Source: Dendrophyllia cribrosa (Eukaryota > Cnidaria > Anthozoa > Scleractinia > Dendrophylliidae). Taken from it: a DNA stretch of 64,000 bases. A model generated the notes under the pieces. That model saw only the letters and a program-made list of their open reading frames with translations. It searched no databases and was not told the origin of the DNA. The translations under genes were made by a program, and so were the position numbers. The stretch is from the NCBI GenBank assembly GCA_024195265.1, contig JAJLRJ010000006.1, positions 31,645,934 to 31,709,933 of the forward strand. The letters are read 5' to 3'. Positions 11,322 through 22,986 of this stretch are shown in pieces; positions within the stretch are counted from its first letter, which is position 1, and each line of letters opens with the position of its first letter.

Positions 11322-11363
<42 letters not shown>
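11319..11363. repeat. TATC microsatellite at a retrotransposon 3' end
   Basis: About ten tandem TATC units follow the AATAAAGAT tail of the CR1/L2-like element and run into the resumed R1 sequence. Confidence 0.9.
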
Positions 11364-13066
11364 TGTTAAGAGGGGGGGGGGGGGGGTTGGGCAATTACTA
11401 AAAACAAATTCCTGCACAGCAAAAGTAAAGAAAAAAAATAATGCACAGCGAGCGAAAGGAAAAAAAGGTATGGAGCAATCCCGAAAAAAATTCTTGCACA
11501 ACATCAAGACGGAAAAAAAATTCATGATCAGAAAAATTGCCCAACACCGCCACCTGCCCCCACCCCCCACCCCACACCCCCTTTAGTAGGCTACAGTTTC
11601 AGGTCTATATTTTTTTCTCTGATCGGCTCGGTACTGTTAGAAAAAACATAAATTTAGAACTTTGTATATTTTTTTCGCTTTAAAATCCTTAAAATCACCT
11701 ACTACAAGGAATCCCAATTAATTTCACTTTTCGGATTTTTGCCTTTCATGAATTTTTATTTCGTGAAGTTGAAGGAACAGAACAGCCAACTGAAAATTCA
11801 CCGCCGTCGGAGAAGATGTAAACAATGCACGTGTCTTGCGAGTTTCGCTGGCGCTAGTGAATGTTTCTCGGGCGAACCTTAAAGCGATCACTTTTTCATT
11901 TAATTTTCTTTTCTGTGTTTTGGATACAGAGGAATAAAAACTAGATATATTTCCGTGTGTCTGATTGCGAGATGTTTTATGGAATCTCTGCGTTTAATAT
12001 GCGTTACTGGAAAGGTTTCAAATTACTTTTGACATTATGCAAATTGCAACATTTTTACCTCAACTGAAATAATATATTTCAAAGGGATAAATTTGTTTCT
12101 CTCCTCCTAAATTATCACTTCTGTCGTTAACTTTGATTAAATTTATAAGTTTCATCAAAAATTTATTATGATTATGACGGAAATAGTTCCAGCAAAACGA
12201 AAAGTTCTGAAAGTTGTTTTGACCCCGGATCCGGACCACGCAAAATAAACTGAAAGATTCGTGGCTTCAAACTTAGAACGGTAAATATTTGAACTATAGT
12301 TGCTTAATTATTGGTTATACCCTTCGCTATACTACTTATGAAAACACGCAAAATCACACACGGTAGCGATATACAAAGGATATCAATCGCAAAGCAAAGC
12401 CATTTCCCTTAAATGATCGTGACTTCCTCCTAGACGTCTCCTAAAACGAAAAAAAAATGTGGAAAACATATGGTTGTAGTTTGAAACTCACAACGGCTGC
12501 AGACAAGCGCTTACCTTGCAGAATATCTAACCAAAATTTGTCAAAGTGAAGCGATCGATGAATGTCACAGCAGATGCATCAAACTAACCATCGATGTCTC
12601 ACAAATCCAACAGCCGAGGCTTGCTTTTATAACGATCAACGAAAGTATAAAGCAACTCTTGCACCATCAATCGAGCAGAGGAAGGTCTGGAACGAGTCAC
12701 GCACCCCTCCCCCCAACAAGATCTTCCTTTTGCGTGATAAACATGCGCACGCGTAAGAAACATTTGTCATATATTTTAATGTATCATAACAAAAGCAGCA
12801 ATTTTTCTAAAGCAACAAGACAATGAGAACCCGCATGTTCCCAAGAATTATCTCTTACACGTAATACGCATCTATGTACATCACGTTTCTATTTAAAATT
12901 GCTTTTATAAGAAAACGCTACCACAAGTAAGCCACCGATTCGTCTTTGCCTAATATAAGGTTGACTTGAAGGTAAAGGTTACTGTAGTGTGGGTTGGGGT
13001 TCGCGGCGTTTCGGCGTGACGGCGTGACGCTGCCGTGACGTTGTTTTGGTGACATCACAGGTTACG
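11364..13066. repeat. R1 interspersed repeat, copy 3 (rearranged)
   Basis: It begins with the G-rich module (11,364-11,640), continues through the flank shared with copy 2 (11,650-11,935) and the R1 core to GGTTACGTCATT at 13,066. Two internal deletions relative to copies 1 and 2 are visible near 12,617 and 12,655. The 3' part is lost and replaced by GAATCGTCGCAGAGCGACGAGCC, the same hairpin found in the 10,246-10,275 fragment. Confidence 0.8.
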
Positions 13067-13127
13067 TCATTGAATCGTCGCAGAGCGACGAGCCAGTTAA
13101 CAAGTAGCTGATGTGTATAAAGCAATC

Positions 13128-13690
13128 CAGAAGTTTTTTAAAAACATGTAGATTGAACATATAAAAAAATATCCTTAATGAAAACCGCCTTTCCCTACGT
13201 TCTAACAGGCCAAACATAAACCAAAAATCACAACCAGGTGTGAGAAACCATACAAAAAGTCAAGTTTTTGGTCAACTTCAAGCTAAGAAAAATCGAAAAA
13301 AACCTGGGTCCTTTTGGGTCCTTTTTGGAAAAAACAACCCTTCGGCCCTTTAGCTATTCTAAAATAGCCAATATTCGGAAAAACGCAATTTTTTATCTTC
13401 CAATATAAGCAAATTCATGAACAAGCAATGGGTCATCGATAACATTGTGACTCGAAGGTCATTTACAACAACCAAAAAAAGTGTGTTAAACTGACGGAGT
13501 GGGTCGTTAACCACATTAATATCTTCAAATAAACAATAAACAGCCAGGAAATATAGATTCCTTACCTTCTACATCAACAAAAAGCGACAATTATCCGTAC
13601 AGAACATCTACAAATTCACGAAGAAAACACGCCATCTTGCGATCCCGTGCTGAGAATGAACGACGCTTTGCATTGTGGGATAGCAGTCAC
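13128..13690. other. No gene recognised
   Basis: AT-rich sequence with no long open frame; it leads into the truncated L1-like element. Confidence 0.4.
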
Positions 13691-13699
13691 TCTTCCTCT

Positions 13700-14835
13700 G
13701 ACTGCGACTATAAGATCGCAGCTAAATCCATAGCAAACCGCATAAAGAAATTTCTGCCGGACATAATAAATAATGATCAAACCGGTTTTTTGAAAAACAG
13801 ATTCATAGGAGAAAATATCAGACTTATTGAGAGTATTATTAACCATACAGATATGGAACAAATCCCGGGCCTTTTGTTATTTGTAGATTTTGAAAAAGCC
13901 TTCGATAGTATAGAGTGGTCTTTTATAGAGAAAACACTAAGACACTTTAACTTTGGAACATCCCTGGTAAGCTGGGTTAAACTTTTTTATACGAACATAA
14001 GTAGTTGCGTCCTTAACAATGGATGGGCATCCGACTTCTTTTCTTTACATCGTGGAGTAAGACAGGGGTGCTCACTGTCTCCCTATTTATTTATCTTAGG
14101 TGCTGAAATCTTGGGTAATGCAGTAAGAAAGGATACAGAAATTCGCGGTATCAAATTGGGCAACTCAGATTGCAAATTGTCCCAATATGCAGATGACACA
14201 ACAATGATCCTAGATGACTCAGAGCGTTCTTTTTCGAGAACATTATACGTACTAGACATATTTGCAAATGTATCAGGTTTGAAAGCAAACTATGAGAAAA
14301 CTGAAGCCCTCTGGATAGGTTCACACAAGAATACTAATGCTGTTATTCCTTCGAGTAAACCTGTCCTTTGGGCAGAGGGGAAGGTCTACGCCTTAGGAGT
14401 TTGGTTCTCGACTTCGGGGCCAGCCAATATTGACAATAATTTCACTGAGAAAATTGAAAAGATTAAAAAAATCCTCGGGAGTTAGTCGGCCAGAAGACTC
14501 ACACTTATGGGTAAAATCGCCATTTTAAAAGCTCTAGCAGTATCTCAGATTGTTTATGTTTTGTCCTCCCTTCCGACACCAAAAGGGGTTATAAGGGAAA
14601 TTAATACTCTATTATATGATTTTCTTTGGGACAATAAGGGGGACAAAATAAAAAGAACAGAAATGATCAGTGATTACAGTAAGGGGGGGGGGGGGGGGGG
14701 GCTAAAGATGCTCGATATTGCTAGTTTTAACCAGGCCTTAAAAATGAAATGGGTAAAAAGTTATTTAGATGATCAAGATACAGGAAAATGGAAGCTTTGC
14801 TTTAACCATCGACTAGAGGATCTCAATGGGGTGAT
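13700..14835 (+). pseudogene. L1/Tx1-like reverse transcriptase, 5' part, broken
   Basis: After a chance upstream start, real homology begins near 13,703 (DYKIAAKSIANRIKKFLP). RT motifs follow in order: NDQTGFLKNRFIGENIR, LLLFVDFEKAFDSIEW, the RGVRQGCSLSPYLFILG box and the active site QYADDTTMI near 14,190, then GLKANYEKTEALWIG. A single in-frame TAG at 14,483-14,485 breaks the frame; the same frame resumes (RRLTLMGKIAILK, DFLWDNK) to about 14,835. The conserved glycine motif before LKM is expanded by a run of about 19 G at 14,683-14,701. The endonuclease and N-terminus are missing. The match to the L1/Tx1 clade is from motif order and is confident at the clade level. Confidence 0.85.
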
Positions 14836-15313
14836 GGCTTTTACGGTTAACGGTTAAAAATTTGGCTTTTTTACGGCTAACGGTTAATTTTTTTCTGTTA
14901 CGGTTAACAGAAAGATTAAAAATTAATTTCCATTGTTTTAAAAGTTAAACATTATTTTTTCATTGTTTAAAAATGTTTAAACATAATTTACATCGTTGTA
15001 AACACATTTAAGGTCTTAAGACCATTCCGGGATGAATGAAAAACTAGTTATTATTATAAGAATTGTGATATTGAATATACCATACTACTATGGTATACTA
15101 TATCTAATATTACTAATATTTATAGATTTATACTAATATTTATATTCTTTGAAATGCTGTATTAAACAACACTGAGAAAGTTGTACACTATACTTTTTAT
15201 GTTCCAAGTAAACAACGTCATAGGTATATTAACTTGTATGACGGTTATGTGCCTAATAAATGTCTCAGTGTTAAACGAGCGTAAAATGCTTCAATTTCTA
15301 TTTATGACGTGGC

Positions 15314-15715
15314 TTATACCTTTCTGCGCTTAGATATCGCATCCATATCGTTATCGCTGTCATCCGAATCGCTTTCGTACTCCTCAACCTGGTTTAAATC
15401 AGCAGCGGACGCGAGCGTGACTTGCGGAATGTTGTTATCGCTTATGAAACTTGTTAATGACACTTCAGAGCGTGTCATAGGGGAGGCAGTGGAGGCAGGG
15501 GACGCTTGTTCGACCTGGTCAGATGGAAAGCATACCCTTGCAGCAGCATCAGGTCTTTGTTTTGCATACACTGCCGGGGGCAAAGCTCCTGCTTTATCTT
15601 TCGTTGTCTCGCTCCTCACGGTTCTTTGCCTCACCGGACGGTAATTCTCCAGCCAATCCTTCATTGTCTCTTCATTCTTTTTGGAAAGCGCCTCAGAAGG
15701 AAGTGGAAAGTACAT
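15314..15715 (-). CDS. Unknown protein, acidic C-terminus with basic tail
   Basis: The 133-residue frame is not recognised. It stays open upstream of the listed methionine through a Cys-His-containing stretch (QCRRRGCHFG). The C-terminus is strongly acidic (EEYESDSDDSDNDMD) and ends KRRKV, which could be a nuclear localisation signal. It lies downstream of the 15,783-16,175 frame on the same strand, and CTACCCAG at about 15,746-15,753 (read on the minus strand) is a plausible splice acceptor, so both may be exons of one gene carried by the inserted segment. This is an inference; no family was identified. Confidence 0.4.
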   Translation of the reverse strand: MYFPLPSEALSKKNEETMKDWLENYRPVRQRTVRSETTKDKAGALPPAVYAKQRPDAAARVCFPSDQVEQASPASTASPMTRSEVSLTSFISDNNIPQVTLASAADLNQVEEYESDSDDSDNDMDAISKRRKV

Positions 15716-15782
15716 CCCGAAATGACATCCCCGTCTGCGGCACTGGGTAGTATGAAGATGGGTGAGTGTAGTATTTCGCGCT

Positions 15783-16175
15783 TCATTTGGTTATTCGCTT
15801 TAAAGATTCCTTTGATATAGTCGCCGGAGTCTGTGGCATATACGCATATTGAAGGGCACTAAACGTCTCATGCTTAAAATGAGAAACCGCTTGAAGGTTC
15901 TCTACTTGTCTTGTAAGTAAAGTTTTCCAATCAATGTTATCTTTGTACTGTGCGTTAACAGTTGTGATGTTTCCAATAAGGCTGTCCACACCATTCATTA
16001 GAAGCTCAACAGAAGTTTGTGTCTTTTGAGACACAGTTCCTTGAGGGTCATTCGTCGCTGAATCTTCCTTGAGGTGGTTGGTTTCTTTCACGTTCCTCAC
16101 AGTAGATTTGATGTACTCGTGTACCTTCTTCACATTCTGACTGACCTGCTCTGGCGTCACTGGCTTAGAAGTCAC
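15783..16175 (-). CDS. Unknown protein, possible upstream exon
   Basis: The 130-residue frame is not recognised. It is polar and probably helical (VKKVHEYIKSTVRNVKET, LLTRQVENLQAVSHFKHETF) with few low-complexity stretches, so it looks more like true coding sequence than chance. Stops lie just upstream. It may belong with 15,314-15,715. Confidence 0.4.
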   Translation of the reverse strand: MTSKPVTPEQVSQNVKKVHEYIKSTVRNVKETNHLKEDSATNDPQGTVSQKTQTSVELLMNGVDSLIGNITTVNAQYKDNIDWKTLLTRQVENLQAVSHFKHETFSALQYAYMPQTPATISKESLKRITK

Positions 16176-16205
16176 TACCTTTGCAAGTTATGCCAAAGCT
16201 GCCAT

Positions 16206-16868
16206 ATAGAATAAGCCAAATTCTGGTATTGCAGTTACACTCAAAAATTTTGGAAAGACATTTATCAATGGATAACTCAAAACATCACCTTAAACAAATC
16301 TATTGTCTTCTCTCCTCTTATCTGTTTTGGACTAATTGACAATATCTCTGATTTATTACTACATCGCCTTTTCCTTATCGCCAAGCGATATATTTATACA
16401 TGTAAGTTAAATAACTGCATCCCTGCGCTACAGGTTTATATCCAAACCGTTATGAACTCCATGGAAATTGAAAAAGAGACTACCTCTAATAACAACAATA
16501 TGTCTTCCTTCAAAAACAAATGGGGCCCTCTTAAACTTTGCCCCTTGGACAAATAAACTTGCTGTTATTAAATAATTTCAAAAAGTTCTAAAAGTTAAAA
16601 GAGGTGCAGAAACAAATGCAAATGCAGAGCTCTTTTTAGTTGGTAGGACAAACTCCTTATGTTTTTGGTGTACCGTTTATTTTGCAACTTTGTAAATAGC
16701 AGTCTAATTTGTAAACATTTTTGGGCTCAAATAGTTGTAAATGCTGTAACATTGTATCTTTTTTTCTCCATCTCCTGTGTGTTTGTTTTTATTTTACCTC
16801 TATGTAAATGTAACTATTGTCAGTAGAAGTTTTGTAATTAAATAAATGTTATTAAAAAAAAAAAAAAG
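16206..16868 (+). pseudogene. L1/Tx1-like element, C-terminal coding end and 3' UTR
   Basis: A frame without an initiator reads KFWKDIYQWITQNIT, ICFGLIDNISDLLLHRLFL, AKRYIYTCKLNNCIP and ends KNKWGPL with a stop soon after. This matches the extreme C-terminal domain of L1-clade ORF2 proteins (FW...W, later K-Y-x-Y-x-x-K). A 3' UTR of about 300 bases follows with AATAAATG and a terminal poly-A of about 14 bases at 16,853-16,866, as expected for an L1-type 3' end. Confidence 0.75.
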
Positions 16869-17011
16869 TACAGATTTCCCATTTAGCAAAGTACACATTT
16901 CCCATTTCGTTTCGTCCCATTTCGTTTCGTTCCATTTCGTCTTAGTCTACAAGGCAAGTCGTTGCTGACCCCTACAATTTTTAGTCTTGAGAAAGAAAAC
17001 GTCAAGAATGA

Positions 17012-18582
17012 CATTTCATCCCGAGCCAGACCTACAAAAATCTACCGTCACTGCTGCAAGTCACTCCCAACACATGGGTTCAGGCAAGGAATTCTGTGCT
17101 CGCTTGTGCTATCAATGCCCTGTGCCATGAAAACATCACACCTGTTCAGAAAGCTGTGGCCACTGATCAGATGTATTCTCTAGTTTTGCCCAAGTTTTGC
17201 CCAAGTTTTAGCCCTTCGATGTTTGCAACAAATCTTCTGGCATACTCAGTGACGCGTAGCAAACTTGCCCTCGACATCTATGGTAAGCTGCACCCTGCGG
17301 GTGGAAATACCACTGTCAAAACATAGCTAAACAACTTGACAATGAATGTCCCTCAAGTTCCCTCTGGTGACATCCTTACTGCCATAGACAACGACCAAGT
17401 TCTCATGAAAAAGTGGACAGTCCGAAAAGACAACAGAGCACAAATAAGTGTTCTTACCAGTGTCTGTGTGGCACCCGTCCATCCTAGTGGAACTTTGCAG
17501 AGGCCTCAGAGACTGGCTCCAGGGTAAGAGATGAAGTGTAAAATGTATTATATCGACCAGTATTTTGTATTAGTATTATACCAAATCAGTGGATAGTTTT
17601 TTTTGCTCGCTCTGATTGGCTACCCAAACTTGGGATACTATACCGGTACATGTGCTATCCACCTCCTAGCTTATTTTGCGCGCAAATGTATTTGTAAAAG
17701 ATTTTAATTTTCAGTATTTTGTTTTGGGATTTTATCTCACTGATTTAATGGTATATACTCTAACTCCTCAGTGTTGGTGACAGTCCTCGCCGAAGTAGCA
17801 CGGTTAATATCCACCACTGCTCACTTCCACTTCGGGGAATATTATTATTGTTAACTATTATTTTATGCCAAAACATCTGAATTTAATTCTCTTAATAATT
17901 TGTTTAGTTTACACTGTATGCTGATCTTACAACTGCATTGTATGTAATGTAACCTCGCTTTGTTTTTGTTACATATATCTTAGCATTTTCTGATTATATG
18001 CAGTTGATGCTATAAAACTGTATGACAATGAAAAAAGCCCTTATGCATGTTGACGCCAGACTAGCTAATTACACCACCAAGCCTTGCTTGGTAAATTTTA
18101 TCGTAAACCCAAATCCCAAATGAGCAAAACTGAAAGGAATACCCCATGTGTAAACGGTATGCGCGTGCCAGAATTTGAGAATTGTGTAATGCGAACGAAG
18201 CTTGGTAAATTTTGAGCAACTAACATCATCATTTAAATGGCCTATTATTGCAGGCTTCGTGTAGGCTTGCATGCTGTACTGATTGAATAATTCATGTGCA
18301 AACAATGTGAAAAAGGGGATCCAGTGAATACATTTTAGATTTTGCATTTCCAAGTGTGATGCACATACTGGAACTCCTTAAGTCCCGAAGGGACAGCGTT
18401 AAATTGGAGCATTAAATTCACTTGCATTGAATTTTGCAGGAAATTTGAGACTTTTCTTTCTTTTCCCCTAAAGGGCATGGTCCAATGGCACTGAAAAGGC
18501 AAAGGAAAATCAAGAGGAGAGGGCAAAGCTTATAGAAGAATGCTCAGATTCCGAGGCTAATAAGGAAATAATCCGTCATGAG
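17012..18582 (+). pseudogene. Decayed two-exon gene of unknown function
   Basis: Exon 1 is open from about 17,012 and includes WVQARNSVLACAINALCHEN, SKLALDIYGKLHPAGGNTTV and PSGDILTAIDNDQVLMKKW, ending at 17,523 before a strong donor (GG|GTAAGAG). Exon 2 (18,474-18,582) follows a pyrimidine-rich acceptor (TTTTCCCCTAAAG) and ends GAG|GTAATT. The split codon GG|G joins the two exons in one frame, giving LAPG-AWSNGTEKAKENQEER. A TAG at 17,324-17,326 breaks exon 1. From memory the PSGD...DNDQ...KKWTV block resembles repeat-associated proteins seen in cnidarian genomes; the function is unknown. Confidence 0.5.
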
Positions 18583-19039
18583 GTAATTGTTTAAAAAAAT
18601 GTTAAGGAATGTTTAGGAAATTCAGTTACACAGATGTTTATGGTGGTCTAAATGTGTGTTTTGTTTGATTTTTTGTTTGACTGTCAACTGTAAACCACCG
18701 TGAGTACCATACCATTGTCAATGAGAGGATTTTTTTCCTGGGAACTTTGTGTATTATTTTTTATCGAAAATCAAAATACTAATAGTACTCACAGCAATCA
18801 CATGTAGTGCAAGAACATATTAAAACCAACTGAATAACACACACTCAAAGCAATTTTGTTTACCAGCAGTGAAGTTATAAATCTCCAATGCTGTAATCTC
18901 TATGTCTAGTTTACAAAAACCATTTCACACATCGGCCACCAAATGAAATAGAGATGAAAAACAAATTCAAAAAAATAATAAGAATGGCACTGGTATGAAA
19001 AAAAAATACCTTAATAGTGTTTCTTGCCACTTGTAACTA

Positions 19040-19342
19040 CAGTCAAACCTATAGACACTTTTAATAAATACCACGATGCATCATTTTCCGCTAATGACGT
19101 CAAACATATTCTTTTGAATTCTCTTGCAATTCAAAAGAATATGTTTGACGTCATTAGCGGAAAATGATGCATCGTGGAGTATTTATTAAAAGGGTCTATA
19201 TGACATGAAATCGGTCTCCCTCAGGAAATTGCCAACAGTTGTAATAGAGGTCAATTTCATAGTAAGTATGGGGGCGATTTATTTTCGGGGATTTGATAAG
19301 TGACCGCTAATAAAAGGTGGCCACTTAACAGGGGTTTGACTG
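19040..19342. mobile_element. Tc1/mariner-type MITE, TA target duplication
   Basis: The ends are inverted: CAGTCAAACC at the left and GGTTTGACTG at the right, flanked by TA at 19,038-19,039 and 19,343-19,344. The interior is occupied largely by a long palindrome. No coding capacity. Confidence 0.75.
19050..19200. repeat. Near-perfect 150-bp hairpin
   Basis: Arms of about 70 bases, beginning TATAGAC and including TTTGACGTCATTAGCGG, are separated by a 7-base loop (CTCTTGC at 19,121-19,127). There are only a few mismatches between arms. Confidence 0.9.
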
Positions 19343-19344
19343 TA

Positions 19345-20750
19345 CACTACAATATTTTTGAAATCAATACTAATTAAAACTGTAATATCACTTGTTCCAG
19401 GTCCTACAATCAGCCAAGAAACTGAGACAGGACAATTAATGTTAAAATTCTTTACAATATTTGTACTGTCAAGTAGTGTTGAAAATAGATTCAAAAATTT
19501 TAATTTTAATCTATGTGCCTTTTGGTTGCTTTTATTTGTGACACCATAATAATCTATTGGAGTTAAGCTTGGTATATGGTGGCCAATTAAGTTAATGCTG
19601 ACTGACTTCATTTAAGCCCCAGCTAAACTATTAATCACTGCTCCTGAAACAAAATGTTGAATGAAAAATGTTCTAACTTGAATAAACATTTTTACAATAT
19701 TTTGTGTGCAGAAAACAGTGTTCATTTAATTTAGCTGGTCCATCCAACACGGCCCTTGTTGAATATTAGCAAAAAATGGTTTACTGGCCAACACTATAAT
19801 TTACACAAACTTGTCTTTTCTGATAGCTTTCATATTTTACCTGAAAAAGGATTATCTGCAGAGCATGGAAATTGACCAGACAATAATTTGAATGCACAAC
19901 GTGGAGAAATTTTGATTTGCTATAAAAATTAAACACAACTAAATTATTACAGATTTGATGATAATGCTTGCATAAGATTGAACAGCTGCCCGGAAAATAT
20001 ATTTTAATGTAATGCATTTGAAGTACCAAAGACATTCAAATGTTGCAGAATATTAATTCATAATTATTTGCATCTCATCAAATACGTGGCGGTAAATTAA
20101 GGATGAGTAAGATATCCAATTCTTAACAGTTCCATAATGTTAAAGAAAGCTAAAAAAGAACCCACTGTATATTTATAAACTGCAATTAAGCTCATACGTG
20201 ACAGCGCGTTCGTTTCACTGGCCATGTTAATTCAGAGCACTGCGAGGTTTTCCTTTAAAAATTAGCGCGACTTAACCCGAGCGCGAAGAAGTGGATTAAA
20301 TGTTCGTTTCAAGCTCCAAACAACACCAGAAGTAAATGGTATCACTCGACCGTCGCGTTACAATATGGCGACGTGAAATTCGAGACATTTACTGGCGCCC
20401 AGTCTCTCGTGGTCAAATTGGCTTTGTTTTGGTTTTTCCTCAGCCAATCACGTCACGGGAAACTGATATCCAGAAACGGTTATGGCCCGGACTGATAGGT
20501 GCTTGTATGGGATTATAGATAGATATGATTACGAATTTAAAACAAAATGATTACGTTTCCATACAAAAATTTGTAAATTGAATCTTTGTAACGCAATATA
20601 CCGTTCATCCATAAGCTGGCTCATAAGCAAGAGTCATGCCCCCGTTATCTGATAGTGAGCTTGGGGCGCCTGTGGTTTACAAAGTTTGTCAAGTTCGAAG
20701 GTATTGGTAAAGCATTATGCAAGTGATACATAACGTGGTTATTAGAGTTT
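19345..20750. other. No gene recognised
   Basis: This stretch lies downstream of the last visible exon of the 20,754-27,419 TRAF-like gene. I looked for the expected last zinc-finger exon and a MATH-domain exon on the minus strand and saw neither. Confidence 0.5.
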
Positions 20751-20753
20751 TAC

Positions 20754-22920
20754 CTGCATGTGACACTCCGGGTGTGGCTCCTTACAGTATTCACACTCTA
20801 TGATCTTCCACTCGCACGTAATCGTCACGTGTTGCTCCAGATCTTTCCTTTTCAAAGTCACGTGACAATTTTTGTTGGTACAGGAAACAACTTTGGAAGG
20901 GCAAGTTTCCAAGTGGATCTGTTAGAAACAATAAGAATTCTCATGTTTCGTGCGCTAATAAAAGGTGTGGAAAATGGTATGTTCTTAAGCTCGGTCATGT
21001 TTTGAAAAAAAAACTGAAAAGAGGAAAAAAATATTCCCTTTCTCTCGCATGCTCGAGACACACTCAAAACAGCTTACTGTGATGACATCATCAAGCATAA
21101 CATTTACCATGTTTCTTTTATCACCACACGTGACTCTCTCAGTCAATATTACTGAGCCATCAGTATTCATGCAGGACGAGTATCACATATGAAACTAGTA
21201 AATCACCAAGCTCGTTACTAGTACCCATGCAGCTCAGTGGTTAGAGCGTCATTCCGGTGTACGGAAAGTCACGGGTTCGACTCGGCATCGAGGACTGAGA
21301 TTTTCCTTGAAGTCCCGTGTGCTCGCGATAATTTGAGTACAATAAAATGTCAATAATATTTGTGTTTTGGTTTTTACCTCTTTGTTCCTCAGTTCACCGG
21401 TCCAATCGCAATCTTCACTTGGACATTTGATTGCAAACGAAAGAATTTTTCTTCCTGTTGCTTTGTCAGGAAATACGTCCTAAAAAACAAAGAAAGAAAG
21501 ACACCATTCTACCACAACTTGAGTCTCAAGACATTAATATGTTATAGAACGTTTTGCTTTATTTTTCACAGCAAATAAAATACAATATTTAATGAAAATG
21601 AAAATATTATAGATATATAATTGTATTAAGTGCTTAAGATTTGCCGAAGTAAGAACAAGACTTAAAATCGGTAAGGCGTCTGAAACGAATCTTTGTTTGG
21701 CCTTCTGATTGAATACCGGCATAGATTGAGTATTGTGTCCTGCGTCAAACGAAGACCGTAAGATGGCCGTTTTTGGTCTACCTTGAAATCGGTACAAGTT
21801 CTTACTTCACTAAATAGATAACAGATATACAAGAAAACGACTAACTAGAATATGTTATTTAAGAAAATGATACCGATCAAGTGTGCTTGTTTTTGTGAAA
21901 ACGTAATAGCCCTTCAGTGTTAGCCACTTCTTATTTTTTCCTTGTTGTTTGTAAATTTACATTTTACATGGAACCTCCCGCACGACAGAAAAGACTGAAA
22001 ATATATTCTCTAATTAGCTCATTCACTCATTCATTCATTCACTCATTTATTCGCTCGTTCGTTTGTTCTTTCGTTCAATCATTCATTCAGATCATTCAGC
22101 AATACATAAGTAAAAACACAATAAATGACAGCAATTTACCCGGTCTCGGTCCAGGTCTTCCCTATCTGCAGGGCATGTGAAGGGCTGGGCTTGAACTTCC
22201 TGTCTGTTTATTGACGTTCAAGTGACCGTAAACAAAAAATAAATAAATAAATAAATAAATAAACTCGTGAATTTACTTACTTTACAAAGTTTGGTCACAA
22301 ACCAAACTGAATTTTTGCTATCCGGGCTTTCTTCATGGTATCTTTTGATTGGTATCTTAGTTTCCAATTGGTATCATGGTATATTTCCTGATTGTTGAAA
22401 GTAGATCATGCATATTAAAGTCGTTTGAACGCTTCGTTCAGTTCGTCATTTTTCGAACTGACGCACACGAACAAAAGGAACCAAGTTGTTTCTAGTTCTT
22501 TTGCTATCAATTTTTTAAAGATGCTGGCTGGATTTTAAAATTGTTTAAAGTTACAGAGTACCTTCAGATCCACCATTTTCTTGAAATTTGTTTTTGGGGG
22601 TCAATATAAAGGTTTCAGAATGATCTTTCTTCCAAAAAAAAACATTACGGCATCGTAAAAAATTCGATAATCCATTATATAAGAAAATAAGAGGTATATT
22701 TAGATAGCCAGCTCAATAAGCTTTAATTTGGTTACCGGTTTAGGTATCTTAAGAGTAATTTCGAGACGCTAGTGCTGTTACACTGGAGGCACGCCTGAAG
22801 GTATGTGTAGCTTTAAACGGCCTCCACATAACATCAGTTTCGGTTCCAACATTCCATCAACATTCGCTCGACATATTTTGACTGGTTGTTGAACAAATGT
22901 TGAAACTGTTTAGGGCCGTC

Positions 22921-22986
<66 letters not shown>

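Larger units (their letters stand above)
14836..16205. mobile_element. Unidentified segment interrupting the L1-like element
   Basis: L1-like coding sequence stops at about 14,835 and its C-terminal part reappears at about 16,206. Between them lie ACGGTTAACGGTTAA-type repeats (14,842-14,910), AT-rich DNA and two minus-strand ORFs. The two sides may not be joined seamlessly, so some L1 sequence may also be lost. Inverted ends are weak (ATGGCTTTT versus ATGGCAGCTTT) and no target duplication was established. The class is unknown. Confidence 0.5.

Noticed and set aside
21223..21297. Functional tRNA gene
   Set aside because: Box A and box B are present but the acceptor and T stems do not close, so it was listed as SINE-like.
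22020..22262. CRISPR-like array from regularly repeated tetramers
   Set aside because: Simple microsatellites without spacers in animal-type DNA; no cas genes.
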